DNA of 8,649 nucleotides from an uncultured Corynebacterium sp. (GTDB lineage: Bacteria > Actinomycetota > Actinomycetes > Mycobacteriales > Mycobacteriaceae). This document shows, piece after piece, positions 1-4,969 of this stretch. Numbering within the stretch: the first letter of the stretch is position 1; every line of letters begins with the position of its first letter. The stretch covers positions 1 to 8,649 of the forward strand of contig NZ_CAMIAN010000059.1 in the NCBI RefSeq assembly GCF_946221155.1. The letters are read 5' to 3'. The translations under genes and the position numbers were made by a program. The notes under the pieces are model-generated. The model worked only from the letters and a program-made list of their open reading frames with translations, did not search any database and was not told where the DNA came from.

Positions 1-763
1 CTCCACCGCGCAGGATATCGAGCACGTGCGTATGGAAAGCGCCCGTCGTGGCGAGCCGGAGGTCGCCATGCGGGTGTTGCCGGAGCGCATCGGTTGGGAG
101 GATCTGGGCGACCCCCAGGCGTTTGCTATCGGCGGCCCGCGCCTGGATCCGGTTCGCTGGGACAGGGGCACGTTCCCGCACCTGGTGGCCATTGGCCAGG
201 CGGGCAGTGGCGTGACGACTGCCCTGCGGGCCGTCATGCAGTCCGTTGCTGACACTCGCAGCCACACCGGCGAGCCGCCGGAGTTTCTGGTCACGGACAC
301 CCGCCGCGGGTTGCTGGGGGTTGCGGGCTACCGCGTGCCGGAGGACTTCCGCGCGGACCTGGCCGAGTGGGTTGCCACGCTGCGGGCGCGCATTCCAGGC
401 AGCGACGTGACCCCACAGCAGCTGCGGGAGCGTTCCTGGTGGTCCGGGCCGGAGCTATTCGTGGTGGTCGACGATGCGGACGCCGACCCTGGCCTCGACC
501 AGCTGCTTCCCCTGTTGCCCTACGCCGCCGATATTGGGCTGCACTTGGTGCTTGGTCGCCGCTCGGGGCAGTTTGCCCGCGCGGCCTATCAGCCGCTGAC
601 GCAGACCATGCGCGACCAGAGTGCGTGGTTGCTGTTTTCTGCTCCGCGCGAGGATGGGCCGATCGCGGGGGTTCGTTTAGTACGACGCCCACAGGGGCGC
701 GCTGCCTTTGTGCACAAAGAAACCTGGACGGTGCACGTGGCCGGGGTGGCGGAAGACAACTGA
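1..763 (+). CDS. eccC: EccC-family type VII secretion ATPase, 3' end only
   Basis: This is the C-terminal end of the FtsK/SpoIIIE-type ATPase that drives export of WXG100 proteins through the inner membrane in type VII (ESX) secretion. The frame is open from base 2, so 253 residues are visible and the true start lies upstream; GTG at 26 is only an internal codon. The visible part corresponds to the last ATPase domain. It has a P-loop-like GQAGSGVTT at visible residues 65-73 (bases 194-220), in which the expected Lys is Val, and a Walker B strand FVVVDDAD at about 153-160 (Val-Val-Val-Asp-Asp). The late strand HLVLGRR and the region near the C-terminus also fit EccC. The missing Lys suggests this domain does not hydrolyse ATP normally; degenerate distal ATPase domains are known in EccC. 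The downstream Rv3446c-family and esx genes point to the ESX-4 type. Family assignment is firm; the ESX-4 subtype rests on gene order. Confidence 0.9.
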   Translation, partial: STAQDIEHVRMESARRGEPEVAMRVLPERIGWEDLGDPQAFAIGGPRLDPVRWDRGTFPHLVAIGQAGSGVTTALRAVMQSVADTRSHTGEPPEFLVTDTRRGLLGVAGYRVPEDFRADLAEWVATLRARIPGSDVTPQQLRERSWWSGPELFVVVDDADADPGLDQLLPLLPYAADIGLHLVLGRRSGQFARAAYQPLTQTMRDQSAWLLFSAPREDGPIAGVRLVRRPQGRAAFVHKETWTVHVAGVAEDN

Positions 764-810
764 GAACGCTTGAGCGTATTTAAGAACGATTAAGAGCAAT
801 TGAGTGGGGT
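761..810 (+). repeat. Five imperfect 10-bp tandem repeats
   Basis: The spacer after eccC reads as five consecutive decamers: TGAGAACGCT, TGAGCGTATT, TAAGAACGAT, TAAGAGCAAT, TGAGTGGGGT. All begin T(G/A)AG and end in T. The first contains the eccC stop codon, and the last contributes to the purine-rich ribosome binding region of the next gene. The period is close to one helical turn. The repeats could be a protein-binding array or only the relic of local duplication; the sequence does not decide this. Confidence 0.6.
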
Positions 811-817
811 GGAGAAG

Positions 818-2149
818 ATGAGGGTAGATCAGAGGATTGGGGAAGCTCGGGGATTGCTTGCCGAGGCGCTGGCGCTGCAGGAATCGGGTGTGCTGGTCAG
901 TGGCATGACGGTGACGGATCTGGCGACGGGGTTTGTAGTGACCGGCGATGCTGAGATGCAGCGTCCGGGATATTTGCAGTACGAGGGGGCCGATAGCGGA
1001 GCGGTTGCCACGGGCACAGTAGATCCAACGGGAACCACGGACACAGCGCTTCCAACGGGAGCAATCGACGACGTGGAGTTCCAACGTTCCGGGTTGAGCC
1101 TTGGCAGGCTCTCTGAACTCTTTGAGATGGTCAGTGAGGTGCTGGAGCAAAGACAGGAGTACCCGGAGGCCGCGGCGGTGAACCCGCCGGAACCCCGCGA
1201 GCTGTTTCCTTGGGGAATTGGGCTAAGCGAGGTAGACGTCCTGGTCACCGGCTCTTTTGCAGTACAGGTTGTGCACTACTTGCGGATCATGGGGCTGCGC
1301 GCGCGACTCGTGGACAACGACATGGTGCTGCGGGTTGCCAGCGAACTTGCTGTGGCACAACAGGAGCTGAAACACCTTAATCTCGCCGAACCCGTTCGCC
1401 ATAGAGAGGCAGACAGCGGGGCAGCAGAGCCCGTAGTGGAAACGGATGAGTGGCAGGAGGTGGAAGAGGGGGCGTCAATAGAAAAGAAAGAAGGAAAAGA
1501 CTTCCGCAGGCTGCCCGTGGCGCTGGCTGCCTTGGCACTGTTTATCGTCGGTGGGCTGGTGGCGACGTTCACGGTGTTTGACTCGCAGGCAGCAGAGAAC
1601 ACAGCGAGCGCTGGAAGCTTAGATGGTGAGGTGAACGCACCGTGGAGCCAGGGGGTGGAGCCGGAAGACTTGCGTGAAGAGGGGGCGGCCACGCAGGAGA
1701 AGGAGTCGACCGAACCCTTCCCCGAGCCACACAGGAGGGGCGTGACCACGGCCGACCAGAGCTCTCGGCGTGCGGATATACCGATCAGTGTGAACGTGGA
1801 CGGATGGCACTTAGGCAGCGCGACCAGGGCGCGGGAGGAATACATCGGCAACGACAAGGGGATGCGCGTACTGGTGGCGGCCAAGGAGACTCCACTGAAG
1901 TCACAGGAGGAGATGGATGCGGCGATGCTGGGCGCGTTGAATGACGTGAGTAGCAGCGATGATGGGGTGACTGTGGTATCCACCCAGCCGGTGAGTTACG
2001 AGGAGAATTATCCGAGCTCCACGACTCTATGGCACGTGCGTCTGGTGGATGGGCATCAGATTTCAGTGGGCTGTCAGTACAGGCAGTGGAATGAGCAGCG
2101 GGAAAAGGTGTGCCAGGAGTTCGTGGAAACGGCGCGGCCGGAAAAGTAG
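818..2149 (+). CDS. Type VII secretion-associated membrane protein, Rv3446c family
   Basis: This 443-aa single-pass membrane protein belongs with the ESX-4 cluster. Residues 1-190 are a poorly recognised soluble domain with a Thr/Gly-rich stretch at about 64-83. Residues 196-230 are charged and end in a Lys/Arg-rich patch. Residues 232-254 form one transmembrane helix. An acidic/Pro linker (255-318) leads to a C-terminal domain (320-440) beginning ISVNVDGWHL, which I recognise as the Rv3446c-family C-terminal domain. The positive-inside rule puts the N-terminal domain in the cytoplasm and the C-terminal domain outside. The only two cysteines, C419 and C432, lie in that outer domain and could form a disulfide. 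I chose ATG at 818, preceded by GGGGTGGAG at 805-813. A TTG at 800 in the same frame would add six residues but lacks a clear ribosome binding site. It probably scaffolds or regulates the secretion machine, but no biochemical role is shown by the sequence. Confidence 0.82.
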   Translation: MRVDQRIGEARGLLAEALALQESGVLVSGMTVTDLATGFVVTGDAEMQRPGYLQYEGADSGAVATGTVDPTGTTDTALPTGAIDDVEFQRSGLSLGRLSELFEMVSEVLEQRQEYPEAAAVNPPEPRELFPWGIGLSEVDVLVTGSFAVQVVHYLRIMGLRARLVDNDMVLRVASELAVAQQELKHLNLAEPVRHREADSGAAEPVVETDEWQEVEEGASIEKKEGKDFRRLPVALAALALFIVGGLVATFTVFDSQAAENTASAGSLDGEVNAPWSQGVEPEDLREEGAATQEKESTEPFPEPHRRGVTTADQSSRRADIPISVNVDGWHLGSATRAREEYIGNDKGMRVLVAAKETPLKSQEEMDAAMLGALNDVSSSDDGVTVVSTQPVSYEENYPSSTTLWHVRLVDGHQISVGCQYRQWNEQREKVCQEFVETARPEK

Positions 2150-2155
2150 GGATTG

Positions 2156-2173
2156 CCGTGAACCTTTTCACGG
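2156..2173. promoter_or_regulatory. Perfect 7-bp inverted repeat, possible operator or attenuator
   Basis: CCGTGAA - CCTT - TTCACGG is a perfect hairpin seven bases after the stop of the upstream gene. No T-run follows, so it is not a standard terminator. It covers the place where a -35 element would sit for the TATAAC box at 2183-2188. A repressor operator or an RNA stabiliser are both possible. Confidence 0.45.
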
Positions 2174-2182
2174 GGCGGCGAG

Positions 2183-2188
2183 TATAAC
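2183..2188 (+). promoter_or_regulatory. Candidate -10 box for esxU-esxT
   Basis: TATAAC fits the corynebacterial -10 pattern TANAAT at five of six positions. No good -35 lies 17-18 bases upstream (GAACCT or TGAACC there), which is common for actinobacterial promoters. Seven bases downstream is ATG at 2196 (with another at 2193), so a transcript from this box would start on or next to an ATG. It would allow esxU and esxT to be expressed apart from the upstream secretion genes. Confidence 0.4.
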
Positions 2189-2192
2189 CCTA

Positions 2193-2240
2193 ATGATGGC
2201 GCCTTCAACAGGGTTTTCAAGGGGATACCCGGCGACATGA
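2193..2240 (+). CDS. Possible leader small ORF 1
   Basis: This reading frame encodes MMAPSTGFSRGYPAT (15 aa) and starts at ATG 2193, or at 2196 for 14 aa. Its TGA overlaps the ATG of the next small ORF as ATGA (2237-2240). The TATAAC box at 2183-2188 is placed so that the mRNA could begin at this ATG, which would make it a leaderless small ORF, a class known in mycobacteria. The frame is also open upstream into the Rv3446c-family gene, so chance cannot be excluded. There is no recognisable domain. Confidence 0.3.
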   Translation: MMAPSTGFSRGYPAT

Positions 2241-2284
2241 TCGACAGATTGCAGAGTTTTCAACAGGGGGATTGTAGAGCATGA
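2237..2284 (+). CDS. Possible leader small ORF 2, ATGA-coupled to esxU
   Basis: This reading frame encodes MIDRLQSFQQGDCRA (15 aa). AAGGGG at 2219-2224 lies 12 bases upstream of its ATG, rather far for a ribosome binding site. Its stop overlaps the esxU start as ATGA (2281-2284), a layout typical of translational coupling. Any gene beginning ATG-A creates such a TGA, so the overlap alone is weak evidence; the two-step chain with small ORF 1 is what makes it notable. Confidence 0.3.
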   Translation: MIDRLQSFQQGDCRA

Positions 2285-2568
2285 GCTTTAAAACAGATGT
2301 CAGCACGATGAACCAGGCGGCGAACAATGTCGACCGTGTGAAGGACGAGGTCCAGGGCGAGCTCACCCGCCTGCGTGGCGTGGTAGATGACGTTTCCGGT
2401 AGCTGGAAGGGCCAGGCGCAGACTTCCTTTCACTCGCTGATGGAGCGTTGGGACGAGAACGCACGGAAGCTCAACGAGGCACTACAAAGCATTGCGGACA
2501 ACATTCGAGCCAACGCAGGTGACTTCGATACCACCGACGTCGACAACGCGGCAGCTTTCAACGCTTAA
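2281..2568 (+). CDS. esxU: WXG100 protein, EsxU-like
   Basis: This 95-aa helical-hairpin protein is a substrate and probable heterodimer partner in the ESX-4-like type VII system. The turn motif W42-K43-G44 sits between two long helices (about 5-38 and 46-78). The usual C-terminal export signal YxxxD/E appears as F82-D-T-T-D86, with Phe in place of Tyr. There is no signal peptide, as expected for the family. The start at ATG 2281 follows AGGGGG at 2265-2270, ten bases upstream. It is paired with the second WXG100 gene 73 bases downstream. The symbol esxU is given because it is the first of the two esx genes between an Rv3446c homologue and rplM, as in M. tuberculosis. Family is certain; orthology is by position. 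Confidence 0.88.
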   Translation: MSFKTDVSTMNQAANNVDRVKDEVQGELTRLRGVVDDVSGSWKGQAQTSFHSLMERWDENARKLNEALQSIADNIRANAGDFDTTDVDNAAAFNA

Positions 2569-2593
2569 CCCGGTCGGCTGGGGCAGTACGAGA

Positions 2594-2629
2594 GATTCAT
2601 CACCGGATTCATTACGGGATTCATTACAG
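2594..2629 (+). repeat. Three 12-bp tandem repeats before esxT
   Basis: The units GATTCATCACCG, GATTCATTACGG and GATTCATTACAG sit head to tail in the esxU-esxT spacer, directly upstream of the AGGGGA ribosome binding site. The last two differ at one base. Copy-number change would alter the distance between the two genes without touching either coding region. Confidence 0.8.
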
Positions 2630-2641
2630 AAGGGGACAGGA

Positions 2642-2923
2642 ATGATTCAGTACAACTTTGCACAGATCGCTAACGCTGCGGATGACATCAACCGTGGTAA
2701 TGGCACAATCAACGGACTGCTGGGAGACCTCAAGCGCGATCTGCAGCCGATGGTCAGCGAATGGGAGGGCGCGGCTTCCGACAGCTACCAGGCTGCTCAG
2801 AAAAAGTGGGACACTTCCGCGCAGGAGATCAATGAGGTGCTGGGGCAGATCGCCCGTACCGTCCGCCAGGCAAATGATCGCATGAGCGAAATCAACACCA
2901 ACGCAGCAAACAGCTGGGCCTAA
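2642..2923 (+). CDS. esxT: WXG100 protein, EsxT-like
   Basis: This 93-aa member of the ESAT-6/WXG100 family is the likely partner of the preceding protein. The turn motif is W41-E42-G43, in the context SEWEGAASDSY, flanked by two amphipathic helices. The C-terminus (SEINTNAANSWA) has no YxxxD/E signal, which fits the usual arrangement where only one partner of the dimer carries it. The frame is open upstream to 2492, but ATG 2642 gives the family's length and has AGGGGA at 2631-2636, five bases away. A strong terminator follows, so esxT ends the secretion operon. The symbol rests on its position between esxU and rplM. Confidence 0.87.
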   Translation: MIQYNFAQIANAADDINRGNGTINGLLGDLKRDLQPMVSEWEGAASDSYQAAQKKWDTSAQEINEVLGQIARTVRQANDRMSEINTNAANSWA

Positions 2924-2951
2924 GCCAGCTGGATAATCTTTTCCGCCGTAT

Positions 2952-2999
2952 TCTCAGGCTCCCCTTGGGCTGAAAAAGGGGACCCTGAGATTTTTCTTT
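2952..2999 (+). terminator. Intrinsic terminator after esxT
   Basis: TCTCAGG (2952-2958) pairs with CCTGAGA (2984-2990). After one mismatch, TCCCC (2960-2964) pairs with GGGGA (2978-2982). The loop is 13 bases and a T-rich tail TTTTTCTTT (2991-2999) follows. This closes the ESX transcription unit. Confidence 0.9.
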
Positions 3000-3304
3000 A
3001 ATCGACACCCCGCGCTGTGAATTAGCTACGCAGAGCACACTGTTATAAAACTTGACCTAATCGTAATGTGTGCAACGAACTGGGGATATGTTGCGGAAAT
3101 GCTTGCCTCAGGCCTATTGCAGAGCATTTTGCTTGAAGCGTCAATAAAACCATGCGTACCGTCTCTTGTGTACGGGAAAGACGAAAACAATCAACAACTC
3201 CACTGTTGTTGTACACCACTACGTAATTCCCCACTGTTGGTACTCACCAAGCAAGATATCACCCCCGTATTGCGTACCAGCATGGTGAAAGGATTTATTA
3301 ACAA
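3000..3304. other. Intergenic region upstream of the PRC/DUF2382 gene
   Basis: This is the longest stretch without a supported gene, and it looks more AT-rich than its surroundings. It holds a TATAAA box at 3044-3049 with only a weak -35 upstream, and a TTGACC at 3052-3057 with no matching -10. A 7-bp inverted repeat CAACAAC-TCCACT-GTTGTTG occupies 3192-3211, and the word CCACTGTTG occurs at 3200-3208 and 3231-3239. An 80-codon frame at 3066-3308 lacks a ribosome binding site and any recognisable composition, and I do not accept it as a gene. The region probably contains the promoter and control sites of the next gene, but I cannot pick the promoter with confidence. Confidence 0.5.
3192..3211. 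promoter_or_regulatory. Inverted repeat, possible operator
   Basis: CAACAAC (3192-3198) and GTTGTTG (3205-3211) are perfect complements around TCCACT. The right part, CCACTGTTG, is repeated 31 bases on at 3231-3239. It lies 94 bases before the PRC/DUF2382 start. There is no T-tract, so it is not a terminator; a regulator binding site is an inference. Confidence 0.35.
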
Positions 3305-4252
3305 ATGAGCAACGACATCAAGGATCTTTTCAAGGCAACCGCATATGACAACGCTGGCGACAAGCTGGGTAGCGTCAAGGAAATCTTCGTTGACGACAAG
3401 TCCGGCCAGCCCACCTTCGTTGAGGTTAACCACGGCCTGTTCGGCATGAACTCCAGCCTGGTTCCGATGCGCGGACACAAGTTCGACGGCGAGAACCTGA
3501 ACCTGGCTTTCGCCAAGGATCGCGTGAAGGACGCACCGGACTTCGATGCCGACCAGGCTCTGACCCCGGAGCAGCAGAACGAGATCTACCGCCACTACGG
3601 CCTCGACAATGTTGAGGACACCACCCGTTACGGCGAGGGCGCTGGCAACCAGGATGCAGGCGTACAGGATGCAGGCGAGGAGCGCTCCACCCTGGAGCGC
3701 CACGAGGCTGCCGGTGGTAACACCGCTGCTGGCGCTGGCGTGGGTGCCGCAGGTGCAGGTGTTGGTGCTGCTGGTGCCGGCGCGGGCGTGACCGGTGCAA
3801 ACGCCGACCAGGCCGGTGCCACCGAGCGCGAAGCTGCTAACACTGACGCCGCTAACCGCGAGGCTGCCGTGAACAACGAGGGCGAGATCATCCGCTCCGA
3901 GGAGCGCCTGAATGTTCAGAAGGACAAGGTGCAGACCGGCGAGGCTCGCCTGCGCAAGTACGTCGTCACCGACACTGAGACCGTAGAGGTCCCGGTTACC
4001 CGCGAAGAGGTTCGCGTCGAGCGCACTCCGATCTCCGAAGCAGAGGCAGCTAACCTCAAGGGCAACATCGACGAAGCTGGCCAGGAAGCCTCTGTCACCC
4101 TGAACGAAGAGCGTGTCTCTGTGAACAAGGAGACCGTCCCGGTGGAGAAGGTATCCCTGAACAAGGAGCAGATCACCGAGACCGAGCGTCACACCGAAGA
4201 GGTCCGCAAGGAGCAGATCGACTCCAACCTTGACGGCGACGTCCGTAAGTAA
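3305..4252 (+). CDS. PRC-barrel and DUF2382 (YsnF/AvaK-like) protein
   Basis: This 315-aa hydrophilic protein has no signal peptide or membrane helix and contains no cysteine. Residues 6-75 form a PRC-barrel domain (AYDNAGDKLGSVKEIFVDD, then a second strand set ending near LNLAFAKDRV). Residues 136-190 are an Ala/Gly-rich linker with GVGAAGA repeats. Residues 194-307 are DUF2382, with two related halves built on EERLNVQK / EERVSVNK and strands such as TVEVPVTREEVRVER. Proteins of this architecture are often linked to general stress response, but the molecular function is not established. ATG 3305 follows GAAAGGA at 3287-3293. Terminators lie on both sides, so it is transcribed alone. Codon use is strongly biased (Lys nearly always AAG, Asn AAC, Arg CGC/CGT), like the ribosomal protein genes and unlike the eccC-side genes, which suggests high expression. 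It interrupts the esxT-rplM order known from mycobacteria. Confidence 0.85.
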   Translation: MSNDIKDLFKATAYDNAGDKLGSVKEIFVDDKSGQPTFVEVNHGLFGMNSSLVPMRGHKFDGENLNLAFAKDRVKDAPDFDADQALTPEQQNEIYRHYGLDNVEDTTRYGEGAGNQDAGVQDAGEERSTLERHEAAGGNTAAGAGVGAAGAGVGAAGAGAGVTGANADQAGATEREAANTDAANREAAVNNEGEIIRSEERLNVQKDKVQTGEARLRKYVVTDTETVEVPVTREEVRVERTPISEAEAANLKGNIDEAGQEASVTLNEERVSVNKETVPVEKVSLNKEQITETERHTEEVRKEQIDSNLDGDVRK

Positions 4253-4279
4253 GTAGTCATCGCGGCGCACGGCCGTTAG

Positions 4280-4329
4280 AACCCCGGCCCGTTTCCTTCA
4301 ACTCGAAGGGAATGGGAGCCGGGTTTTAT
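4280..4329 (+). terminator. Long intrinsic terminator after the PRC/DUF2382 gene
   Basis: CCGTTTCCTTC (4289-4299) pairs with GAAGGGAATGG (4305-4315), including two G-U pairs, around the loop AACTC. The stem continues through a small bulge, with CCCGG (4283-4287) pairing with CCGGG (4319-4323). TTTT follows at 4324-4327. Around 18 pairs make it a very strong stop between this gene and rplM. Confidence 0.88.
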
Positions 4330-4348
4330 TCATGTCAGAACATCTTTT

Positions 4349-4377
4349 TTGGTTTGCGCGCTAACCTGCACTAAACT
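4349..4377 (+). promoter_or_regulatory. rplM: Candidate rplM promoter
   Basis: TTGGTT (4349-4354) and TAAACT (4372-4377) are separated by 17 bases, a standard spacing for the housekeeping sigma factor. The pair lies just after the upstream terminator. Transcription would begin near 4384, giving an untranslated leader of about 140 bases before rplM. Confidence 0.5.
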
Positions 4378-4383
4378 CCCAAG

Positions 4384-4525
4384 GGTTGTGTGCACGGTGC
4401 CCGGCTTGCCCGGGTGCATGCATTTCTGCGGGTCCCAACCGGCCGCCGCAGAAGCACTCACGTACTTCACGTTTAAGTGTTCATCTGGCTGGCAGTTCCA
4501 AGATCAAGACTTTAAGGAGTCCCCT
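4384..4525 (+). promoter_or_regulatory. Structured rplM-rpsI leader
   Basis: The leader contains two GC-rich hairpins. In the first, CCCGG (4400-4404) pairs with CCGGG (4410-4414), and TGCAC (4391-4395) can alternatively pair with GTGCA (4414-4418). In the second, CTGCGG (4426-4431) pairs with CCGCAG (4446-4451). Neither is followed by a T-tract. Ribosomal protein operons are often controlled by a product binding a leader mimic of its rRNA site, and an L13 leader is known in Firmicutes. Whether this one works that way is inference. The segment ends with TTAAGGAGT, the ribosome binding site. Confidence 0.4.
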
Positions 4526-4969
4526 GTGACTACTTTCCACCCGAAGAGCGGTGACATCACCCGTAAGTGGTACGTCATCGACGCCACCGACGTGGTGCTG
4601 GGTCGTCTTGCTGTTACCGCAGCTGACCTGCTGCGCGGCAAGAAGAAGCCCTACTTCGCACCGAACGTTGACTGCGGCGACAACGTCATCATCATCAATG
4701 CGGACAAGGTCCACATTTCCTCCAACAAGCGTGAGCGCGAGATGCGCTACCGTCACTCCGGCTACCCGGGTGGTCTGAAGACCATGTCCCTGGGTCGTTC
4801 CTTGGAGCTGCACCCGGAGCGCGTTATTGAGGAGGCAGTCAAGGGCATGATGCCGCACAACAAGCTGTCCCGCGCGTCCATCAAGAAGCTTCGCGTCTTC
4901 GCTGGCCCGGAGCACACTTTCGAGGCCCAGAAGCCTGAGACCTACGAGATCAAGCAGGTGGCACAGTAA
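4526..4969 (+). CDS. rplM: 50S ribosomal protein L13
   Basis: L13 is a core protein of the large ribosomal subunit, one of the early 23S rRNA binders. The product is 147 aa, the usual actinobacterial length. Recognisable segments are WYVIDATDVVLGRLA near the N-terminus, a central strand with INADKV, YRHSGYPGG, and the C-terminal LRVFAGPEH with the ending IKQVAQ. I chose GTG 4526 because AAGGAGT lies at 4513-4519, six bases upstream, and the resulting N-terminus matches the family. The open frame to 4349 would add residues across the promoter and leader. rpsI follows with a one-base TAATG overlap, so the two are translated together. Confidence 0.98.
   Translation: MTTFHPKSGDITRKWYVIDATDVVLGRLAVTAADLLRGKKKPYFAPNVDCGDNVIIINADKVHISSNKREREMRYRHSGYPGGLKTMSLGRSLELHPERVIEEAVKGMMPHNKLSRASIKKLRVFAGPEHTFEAQKPETYEIKQVAQ

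Larger units (their letters stand above)
2165..2270 (+). repeat. Dispersed TTTTCA-GGGG motif, four copies
   Basis: Four related words occur in the esxU leader: TTTTCACGGGG (2165-2175), CCTTCAACAGGG (2202-2213), TTTTCAAGGGG (2214-2224) and TTTTCAACAGGGGG (2257-2270). TTCAACAGGG is exact at 2204-2213 and 2259-2268. The last copy supplies the esxU ribosome binding site, so the others may be duplicated Shine-Dalgarno-like elements. Confidence 0.45.

Noticed and set aside
800..817. TTG 800 as start of the Rv3446c-family gene
   Set aside because: It has no clear ribosome binding site and lies within the decamer repeats; ATG 818 has a purine-rich site just upstream. The difference is only six residues.
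2594..2629. CRISPR-like array
   Set aside because: The 12-bp units are directly abutting with no spacers, so this is a minisatellite, not CRISPR.
2492..2641. Upstream extension of esxT to 2492
   Set aside because: It would overlap esxU and translate the 12-bp repeats; ATG 2642 gives a standard WXG100 length and has its own ribosome binding site.
3052..3057. TTGACC as a -35 element
   Set aside because: No acceptable -10 lies 16-19 bases downstream.
3066..3308. 80-codon + strand frame before the PRC/DUF2382 gene, ending in an ATGA overlap
   Set aside because: It has no ribosome binding site, a composition unlike neighbouring proteins (CCC run, scattered rare codons), and the overlap arises automatically from an ATG-A start. 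I treat the region as non-coding.
3191..4270. 359-codon - strand frame opposite the PRC/DUF2382 gene
   Set aside because: It is a shadow of a strongly codon-biased gene; the protein is low-complexity Val/Leu/Gly-rich with no recognised domain, and the + strand gene has two clear domains.
4349..4525. Upstream extension of rplM to 4349
   Set aside because: It would add 59 residues across the promoter and hairpins; GTG 4526 has a strong ribosome binding site and gives the family length of 147.
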